Shown in pieces: positions 1-5,713 of a stretch of 5,713 nt of DNA. Source of the stretch: Rubrivivax sp. (GTDB taxonomy: Bacteria; Pseudomonadota; Gammaproteobacteria; Burkholderiales; Burkholderiaceae_C); the NCBI GenBank assembly GCA_027484885.1, contig JAIXSD010000391.1, positions 1 to 5,713 on the forward strand. The letters are read 5' to 3'. Under the pieces are notes generated by a model. It searched no databases, had not been told where the DNA came from, and worked only from the letters and a program-made list of their open reading frames with translations. How positions within the stretch are numbered: the stretch's first letter is position 1; the number at the start of each line of letters is the position of its first letter. A program made the translations under genes and the position numbers.

Positions 1-25
1 CGAAGCGAGAGCACAAGAGTTCGAC

Positions 26-694
26 ATGGATCAAAGCACCGACAAGGGCGGTCCGGGCAACAGCTCGACCCGTCCCTATCTGATTCGCGCCCTGCATGAC
101 TGGTGCACTGACAACGGCTTCACGCCCTACATCGCGGTCCATGTCGACCGCCTCGTGCAGGTGCCGATGGAGTACGTCAGCAACAACGAGATCGTGCTGA
201 ACGTCGGCTTTGACGCCACCAGCGGCCTGGACCTCGGCAACGAGTTCATCCAGTTCAAGGCCCGCTTTGGCGGCACGGCGCGCGAGATCATCGTTCCGGT
301 CGACCATGTGGTGGCTATTTATGCCCGTGAGAACGGGCAGGGCATGGCCTTCCCGGCGCCAGAGGTGGCTGACGCTGCCGTGCCGCCCGCAGCGGCCGCT
401 GTCGTTGCATCTCCGGCGGCGGCAGATGCGCCGAAACCTGTGCGCGGTCTGCGCCTGGCTTCTGTGCCTTCGCCTGCTTCTGCGTCGGCCGATGAATCGC
501 CGGCCAGCGAATCGGCGCCTCAATCGCCTGCTGTGGTCCCCGCTGTGGCGCCCGAGCCCATTGCGGCCACCCCGGCGCTGAGCTCGGTGCCGGCTTCGCC
601 CGCACCGGCCGCTGATGCGGCGCCGGACGATGGCTCCGAGCCCGATGGCCCGGGGCCGGGCGCCGGCCGTCCCGCACTCAAGCGGGTCAAGTGA
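26..694 (+). CDS. sspB: ClpXP protease specificity-enhancing factor SspB
   Basis: SspB is a cytosolic adaptor that binds ssrA-tagged proteins from stalled ribosomes, and some other substrates, and tethers them to ClpX for degradation by ClpXP. The folded substrate-binding domain spans about residues 14-110, starting STRPYLIRALHDWC and including the family-typical VPMEYV (47-52), FKARFGG (77-83) and AIYARENG (97-104) blocks. The last nine residues, GRPALKRVK, match the ClpX-binding tail of E. coli SspB (GRPALRVVK), so the tether is intact. Between them lie about 100 low-complexity Ala/Pro/Ser residues (about 111-213), which makes the protein 222 aa against 165 aa in E. coli. The ATG at 26 was chosen because a weak AAGAG Shine-Dalgarno lies at 15-19 and it gives a short N-tail before the domain; the frame stays open to the window edge. 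In many proteobacteria sspA lies directly upstream, but it is outside this window. Identity is near certain from the domain plus tail. Confidence 0.96.
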   Translation: MDQSTDKGGPGNSSTRPYLIRALHDWCTDNGFTPYIAVHVDRLVQVPMEYVSNNEIVLNVGFDATSGLDLGNEFIQFKARFGGTAREIIVPVDHVVAIYARENGQGMAFPAPEVADAAVPPAAAAVVASPAAADAPKPVRGLRLASVPSPASASADESPASESAPQSPAVVPAVAPEPIAATPALSSVPASPAPAADAAPDDGSEPDGPGPGAGRPALKRVK

Positions 695-764
695 GAGATC
701 GCGCCCGATCCGCTTTTGCGTCGCGTTCTTGAATCCTTCGAGGCTGGAGCGTCAAAACTCCGGC

Positions 765-770
765 TATACT
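765..770 (+). promoter_or_regulatory. Candidate -10 box (TATACT) of the tRNA-Thr promoter
   Basis: TATACT matches the sigma-70 -10 consensus at 5 of 6 positions and ends 11 bases before the mature tRNA 5' end, which suits a transcript with a very short 5' leader. No good -35 hexamer sits 16-18 bases upstream (the stretch reads GGCTGGA). The bases after the box (GGAGGGC) are GC-rich, as in stable-RNA promoters under stringent control. That regulatory reading is inference. Confidence 0.55.
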
Positions 771-781
771 GGAGGGCTAGT

Positions 782-857
782 GCCGGCTTAGCTCAGTTGG
801 TAGAGCAACCGCCTTGTAAGCGGTAGGTCATCAGTTCGAATCCGATAGCCGGCACCA
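782..857 (+). tRNA. tRNA-Thr (anticodon UGU)
   Basis: The 76-base gene folds as a complete cloverleaf. The acceptor stem GCCGGCT (782-788) pairs with AGCCGGC (847-853), followed by discriminator A854 and an encoded CCA (855-857). The D stem is GCTC/GAGC (791-794/803-806). The anticodon stem ACCGC/GCGGT (808-812/820-824) encloses the loop CTTGTAA with anticodon TGT at 815-817, which reads ACA threonine codons. The T loop is TTCGAAT (835-841). The T stem has one A-C mismatch (833/843, position 52:62). From memory, the same mismatch occurs in E. coli tRNA-Thr(UGU), so it supports the identity rather than suggesting a defect. It lies downstream of sspB on the same strand but has its own candidate -10 box and terminator. 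Confidence 0.98.
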
Positions 858-864
858 GACGCAC

Positions 865-906
865 AAAACGAGAAAACGAGTCTTCGCAAGAAGGCTCGTT
901 TTTTTT
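865..906 (+). terminator. Rho-independent terminator after tRNA-Thr, possibly bidirectional
   Basis: AAAACGAG (873-880) pairs with CTCGTTTT (895-902). The stem continues through a T-G pair and CTT/AAG (882-884/891-893) to a six-base loop (885-890). The run of eight T (899-906) follows directly. The 5' arm is preceded by an exact second copy of AAAACGAG at 865-872. Read on the minus strand this gives a CTCGTTTTCTCGTTTT tail, so the element may also stop transcription coming from the convergent dciA-type gene. Confidence 0.9.
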
Positions 907-948
907 CGTCCTTGCCGTCCCTGTTGTCTTTGGCTCGCTGGTGCTAGA

Positions 949-966
949 GCGCCGTAGAGCCGGCGC
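949..966. repeat. Small perfect inverted repeat between terminator and dciA end
   Basis: GCGCCG (949-954) and CGGCGC (961-966) flank a six-base spacer. The word TAGAGC occurs twice here (945-950 and 955-960). No T run follows on either strand, so it is not an intrinsic terminator by itself. It lies just past the stop codon of the minus-strand dciA-type gene and could stabilise that transcript's 3' end. Confidence 0.4.
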
Positions 967-974
967 CTCGCGCT

Positions 975-1322
975 TCAGCCCTGCTGCTCGACCTTGATGC
1001 GCACCTTGTGCGGCTGAATGCCTTGCTCGGCCAGCAACTCTTCCAGCCGCGGTTGCAGATGGCGAAGCTTGGCAGCCACGGCGGCGTTGGCGGCGATCAG
1101 GCTCCAGCCTTCTTCGTCCACCGGGCCGGGTTTGATGAAGCGGCTCAGCGCGCCGGGCAGGGCGGGGGCGACCACGGCCATGCGTCGTTTCGATTCATGG
1201 AGCAAGCGCCCCAGGCGGGCCAAGGCGTCGTGGCCGGCCAGGGCTTGCGAGATCGGCAGCGGGTCGGGCACCGCGCATGTGCTGGGGCTGCCGGGGGGGC
1301 GGATTCGGAACGGTGCGCGCAT
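975..1322 (-). CDS. dciA: DUF721/DciA-family protein, probable replicative helicase loader
   Basis: This 115-aa product has the layout of the DUF721 family, in which DciA helps load the DnaB replicative helicase in bacteria lacking DnaC or DnaI. The domain covers about residues 22-112. It contains a helical stretch with LARLGRLLHES (34-44), the VAPALPGALSRF segment (51-62), the GWSLIAANAAVAAKLRH core (72-88) and a C-terminal LEELLAEQGIQPHKVRIKV (93-111). Those core positions fit the family pattern of a short beta strand, an Ala-rich helix and a final basic strand. The ATG at 1322 is preferred over an in-frame ATG at 1493 because residues upstream look like translated GC-rich leader with inverted repeats. 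No clear Shine-Dalgarno precedes either. The protein is short: no long C-terminal tail follows the domain. Location next to secA is, from memory, common in proteobacteria. The loader role is inferred from family, not shown here. Confidence 0.85.
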   Translation of the reverse strand: MRAPFRIRPPGSPSTCAVPDPLPISQALAGHDALARLGRLLHESKRRMAVVAPALPGALSRFIKPGPVDEEGWSLIAANAAVAAKLRHLQPRLEELLAEQGIQPHKVRIKVEQQG

Positions 1323-1324
1323 GG

Positions 1325-1379
1325 CGGCAGTGTACGGCGCGCTGCCGGCTTGCGCCCCCGCAAGCCGGGGCTTGCCCGG
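1325..1379 (-). repeat. Chain of overlapping inverted repeats in the dciA leader
   Basis: Four potential hairpins share arms. CGGCAG (1325-1330) pairs with CTGCCG (1342-1347). CCGGCTTGC (1345-1353) pairs perfectly with GCAAGCCGG (1360-1368) across a six-base loop. GCAAGCC (1360-1366) can instead pair with a second GGCTTGC copy (1369-1375). CCGGG (1365-1369) can pair with CCCGG (1375-1379). The first hairpin ends two bases from the dciA start codon and would cover its ribosome-binding region in the mRNA. It could equally be a REP-like genomic repeat or a DNA-level binding site. Confidence 0.6.
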
Positions 1380-1395
1380 GGGGCGAAGGCCCAGG

Positions 1396-1420
1396 TTTGT
1401 CAAATGGCGAATGCTAAACT
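1396..1420. promoter_or_regulatory. Candidate divergent dciA/secA promoter region
   Basis: A short AT-richer island interrupts otherwise very GC-rich sequence. On the plus strand TGCTAAACT (1412-1420) resembles an extended -10 element and would start a secA transcript with a leader of roughly 230 bases. Its -35 region is poor. TTGTCA at 1397-1402 is too close to act with it. On the minus strand TTGACA (1403-1398) is a perfect -35 word but has no plausible -10 at 15-19 bases. Assignment of either promoter is tentative. Confidence 0.3.
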
Positions 1421-1459
1421 GACGGGCTTTTGCGTCTGGATCACCGTGGATTTTGCGTA

Positions 1460-1490
1460 GGGCCGTGCTTGCAAGTGCGGCTGCACGCCC
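1460..1490 (+). other. Potential hairpin in the secA leader
   Basis: GGGC (1460-1463), a bulged C, then GTGC (1465-1468) pair with GCAC (1483-1486) and GCCC (1487-1490) around a 14-base loop. No T run follows, so it is not a terminator. It lies in the roughly 330-base gap between dciA and secA. Apart from this hairpin, the dciA-leader repeats and the candidate promoter, I see no gene or known riboswitch in that gap, and no SecM-like arrest peptide. Confidence 0.35.
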
Positions 1491-1655
1491 CATATGGACC
1501 GGGCGCGATCAGAAACAACACAAGAAGACCCGTCTCACACAGAAGGCCCAGTCTCGCGGCGCGAATTTCACGATGCACGCCGGCAGCGACAGCCGTCACC
1601 AGGAGCCAGCCTCAGGCAGGCCCCCGTTCCACGACCGAACAAACCATCACGCTGC

Positions 1656-4400
<2,745 letters not shown>

Positions 4401-4447
4401 AGCTGGGCCTTGCTTGGCGCTCGCCGCAGCGCTGAAGCCGCCCCACG

Positions 4448-4477
4448 AAAACGCCCCGCTGAGTCGGGGCGTTTTTT
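4448..4477 (+). terminator. Rho-independent terminator of secA
   Basis: AAAACGCCCCG (4448-4458) pairs perfectly with CGGGGCGTTTT (4465-4475) around the loop CTGAGT, and six T (4472-4477) end the structure. It lies 48 bases after the secA stop codon. It isolates secA from the PEP-CTERM genes downstream, which therefore need their own promoter. Confidence 0.95.
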
Positions 4478-4607
4478 CTGGGGCGCCCGCGCCGGTTTAC
4501 GCGCTGGAAGGCCGCGGCGCCGGCCTCGCCCTAGAGGCGCCCACCTAAAACCCCGGTTTTCCCGTGCTTTTCACACGAGCGTGCGGGCCTGCCACCGGGT
4601 CAGGGGG
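4478..4607. other. Gene-free palindrome-rich spacer
   Basis: No gene is seen here. The stretch contains several short palindromes: GGGCGCCC (4481-4488), a GCCTC/GAGGC hairpin (4523-4527/4534-4538) whose loop carries CCCTA, and AAAACC-CC-GGTTTT (4547-4560). None has a T run that would make it a clear terminator. They may be protein-binding sites or weak RNA hairpins. Confidence 0.4.
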
Positions 4608-4646
4608 GCGACTCCCCCAGGGCCATCCCCTAGCATCTCCCCCTAG
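4608..4646. repeat. Three 13-bp direct repeats with CCCC(C/T)AG cores
   Basis: Units 4608-4620, 4621-4633 and 4634-4646 end in CCCCCAG, CCCCTAG and CCCCTAG, so the cores recur at exactly 13-base steps. The five or six bases at the left of each unit are not conserved. The array ends 73 bases before the start codon of the PEP-CTERM gene, a position suited to an activator or repressor binding several adjacent sites. The binding protein is unknown. Confidence 0.6.
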
Positions 4647-4677
4647 ATTGAAGTGGTTTTCGATTGGACTGGTTTCA
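4646..4677. repeat. 16-bp tandem direct repeat
   Basis: GATTGAAGTGGTTTTC (4646-4661) is followed without gap by GATTGGACTGGTTTCA (4662-4677). They match at 12 of 16 positions, with GATTG and TGGTTT fully conserved. The repeat abuts the 13-bp array and lies 43-74 bases before the PEP-CTERM start, where a promoter would be expected. No convincing sigma-70 or sigma-54 promoter is recognisable in it. Confidence 0.55.
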
Positions 4678-4684
4678 CCGGTCC
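4666..4684. repeat. Dyad overlapping the second 16-bp repeat
   Basis: GGACTGG (4666-4672) and CCGGTCC (4678-4684) are complementary with one G-T wobble, around the spacer TTTCA. It could be an operator or a hairpin in the 5' leader of the PEP-CTERM transcript, about 35 bases before the start codon. Confidence 0.45.
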
Positions 4685-4719
4685 AGACCACAGAACTTTC
4701 GAACCGGAGGGTGATTGAG

Positions 4720-5280
4720 ATGCGTACAAAACAAGCCGTCGTCGCGATGTCCATGGCCGCCGCCCTGATGGGCCTGGCCTCGCAAGTCCATGCAGGCCCC
4801 GTCACACAGCTGACGCTGGGTGCCGATGGCGCATTCTCCAACCCGAACATCGGCAACAAGACCGGCCAGAGCTTCGCCAACGTCTTCAGCGGTCTGGCGC
4901 TCACGGCCGACACCCTGGTCAGCGGCAACCTCTTCACCAAGGCCAATATGGCTGTCGATGTGGAAGAGGTGTACCTGCTCAAGCTCGACGGCAATGGCAA
5001 GGCCGACCCGGCCAGCCGCCTGTCCTTCACCCAATCGGTGGGCCGTGACTGGTACCGGCCGGGCTACGGCGCCGAAGAGTGGACCCTGGCCCCTGTGAGC
5101 CTGAGCGCCGGCCAGTGGGAGCTGCATGTCAATGGCTACCTGGAAGGCGCCAAGCATGGCGCGGCTTTCAGCGGCCAGCTCAAGACCGGCAGCAACAACG
5201 TGCCTGAGCCGCAGAGCCTGGCCCTGAGCCTGGTGGCCCTGGCCGCCATGGCCGGCCTCAGCCGCCGCCGCAAGGCCTGA
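4720..5280 (+). CDS. PEP-CTERM sorting domain-containing secreted protein
   Basis: This 186-aa protein is exported by Sec and is expected to be processed by an exosortase. Residues 1-25 form a signal peptide (MRTKQ, then a hydrophobic core, ending VHA before Gly26). The mature part is polar and beta-rich in character. The C-terminus is a textbook PEP-CTERM signal: VPEP (161-164), a hydrophobic helix (about 167-180) and a basic SRRRKA end. The segment VSLSAGQWELHVNGYLEGAKHGAAFSGQL (126-154) recalls the L-aG-y-L-V-G/G-y-sG pattern of small beta-sandwich PEP-CTERM proteins (the so-called FxDxA group), but that match is tentative. The ATG at 4720 was chosen for its strong GGAGG Shine-Dalgarno (4706-4710) and because the signal peptide starts there; the open frame reaches back to 4564. 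Members of this class are usually linked to exopolysaccharide or biofilm matrix. The precise role is unknown, and no exosortase gene is in the window. Confidence 0.9.
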   Translation: MRTKQAVVAMSMAAALMGLASQVHAGPVTQLTLGADGAFSNPNIGNKTGQSFANVFSGLALTADTLVSGNLFTKANMAVDVEEVYLLKLDGNGKADPASRLSFTQSVGRDWYRPGYGAEEWTLAPVSLSAGQWELHVNGYLEGAKHGAAFSGQLKTGSNNVPEPQSLALSLVALAAMAGLSRRRKA

Positions 5281-5296
5281 GCCTGCCGCCGTTCAC

Positions 5297-5329
5297 CGAT
5301 TTGACGAATGCACTGAATCGAAAGTCAAA
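5297..5329 (+). other. Two mutually exclusive hairpins between the exported-protein genes
   Basis: CGATT (5297-5301) can pair with AATCG (5316-5320), or TTTGAC (5300-5305) can pair with GTCAAA (5324-5329). The two overlap at 5300-5301 and cannot form together. The second would cover the AAAG stretch just before the next start codon. There is no terminator in this 53-base gap, so the two genes are probably co-transcribed. Confidence 0.35.
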
Positions 5330-5333
5330 GACC

Positions 5334-5713
5334 ATGTCGACCCTGTTCAAGAAGACCCTGACCGCCGCCACCCTGGCTCTGATCGCCGGCACCGCCTCGG
5401 CCGCCAGCGTGGACCTGCTCTTCGTCAACAACTCCGGCGAGCTGGAGCTGGACACCTCCTACACCGACACCGCCGGCCGCCAGCTGGAATCCTTCGGTTA
5501 TGCCACCGGCACCCTGCAGTTCGAGAACCGCGCCGGCGCCAGTTTCTATGCCTTCTGCGTCGAGCTGGCCCAGGACTACGCCAGCAGCCGCCGCGGCTAC
5601 CAGACCTATTCGGAAGGCAGCTTCAGCGCCAGTGAGAACAAGCTGCTGCAAGGCCTGTTCGCCACCAGCTTCAGCAACTCGCTGAACGCCAGCCAGCAAG
5701 CCGCCTTCCAGAC
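5334..5713 (+). CDS. Secreted protein resembling PEP-CTERM proteins, 3' end outside window
   Basis: The frame opens at ATG 5334 and remains open to the window edge, giving 126 complete codons. Residues 1-23 are a Sec signal peptide: MSTLFKKT, a hydrophobic Ala/Leu core and TASA before Ala24. The mature part includes FYAFCVELAQDY (71-82), GYQTYSEGSF (88-97) and NASQQAAFQ (118-126). From memory, FCVEL followed by an AFQ-A-W segment is a recurrent layout in proteobacterial PEP-CTERM proteins. The VPEP tail would lie beyond the window and cannot be verified. Cys75 is the only cysteine seen. The Shine-Dalgarno is weak (AAAG near 5327-5330). The gene is in the same direction as the preceding PEP-CTERM gene, 53 bases after it with no terminator between, so a shared operon is likely. 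Coding is supported by the signal peptide and strong GC3 codon use. Function is not known. Confidence 0.82.
   Translation, partial: MSTLFKKTLTAATLALIAGTASAASVDLLFVNNSGELELDTSYTDTAGRQLESFGYATGTLQFENRAGASFYAFCVELAQDYASSRRGYQTYSEGSFSASENKLLQGLFATSFSNSLNASQQAAFQ

Noticed and set aside
1..25. End of sspA before sspB.
   Set aside because: Only 25 bases are available, with no stop codon or recognisable residues in any frame; the expectation comes from gene order elsewhere, not from this sequence.
830..846. A-C mismatch in the T stem as a sign of a tRNA pseudogene.
   Set aside because: As I recall, E. coli tRNA-Thr(UGU) has the same mismatch at this position; all other stems and the CCA end are intact.
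1398..1403. Perfect TTGACA on the minus strand as a dciA -35 box.
   Set aside because: The 15-19 bases downstream lead into solid GC (CCCGGG and neighbours), leaving no -10 candidate.
1323..1493. A 57-residue N-terminal extension of the DciA-type protein from ATG 1493 (minus).
   Set aside because: It would translate through the inverted-repeat leader and adds no family-like sequence. The ATG arises because CATATG at 1491-1496 gives start codons on both strands by chance.
1494..1655. A 54-residue N-terminal extension of SecA from the ATG at 1494.
   Set aside because: The extension has Arg/Pro/Gln-rich composition unlike SecA, no Shine-Dalgarno, and family members begin at the residue block starting at 1656.
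4591..4618. Sigma-54 promoter for the PEP-CTERM gene.
   Set aside because: No TGGCAC-N5-TTGC match on the plus strand between 4478 and 4719. A TGGCAG on the minus strand lacks the -12 element and faces away from the gene.
4603..4618. GGGGG/CCCCC hairpin as a terminator.
   Set aside because: No T run follows, and secA is already terminated at 4448-4477. The C runs are better explained by the 13-bp repeat array.

Overview
The window looks like a chromosomal segment of a GC-rich beta-proteobacterium, most likely order Burkholderiales (Roseateles/Rubrivivax/Leptothrix-like lineages). This is inferred from the SspB, DciA-type and SecA sequences, the high G+C codon use and two PEP-CTERM-type exported proteins. 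No database search was possible, so genus is not claimed.

Layout: (1) 26-694 (+) sspB, the ClpXP adaptor, with an unusually long Ala/Pro-rich linker and an intact ClpX-binding tail. (2) 782-857 (+) tRNA-Thr(UGU), with a TATACT -10 box upstream and a rho-independent terminator downstream. (3) 975-1322 (-) a DUF721/DciA-type gene (replicative helicase loader family), convergent with the tRNA and divergent from secA. (4) 1323-1655, a structured divergent intergenic region with a chain of overlapping inverted repeats in the dciA leader and a long secA leader. (5) 1656-4400 (+) full-length secA (914 aa), followed by a strong terminator at 4448-4477. (6) 4478-4719, a gene-free, repeat-rich region holding a 13-bp x3 repeat, a 16-bp x2 repeat and a dyad, just upstream of (7) 4720-5280 (+) a 186-aa PEP-CTERM protein and (8) 5334-5713 (+) the N-terminal part of a second secreted protein that resembles PEP-CTERM proteins and runs off the window.

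How the parts fit: sspB, tRNA-Thr, dciA and secA are housekeeping genes for proteolysis, translation, replication and protein export. The two exported proteins after secA are an accessory surface or exopolysaccharide-associated module. Both carry Sec signal peptides, so they are expected SecA clients, and the first has the VPEP/hydrophobic/RRRK tail handled by an exosortase in the inner membrane. The exosortase itself is not in this window. I see no CRISPR array, phage, transposon or defence system. The least explained material is non-coding: the repeat arrays before the PEP-CTERM gene and the nested hairpins before dciA. The last gene raises a speculative question about an internal thioester.
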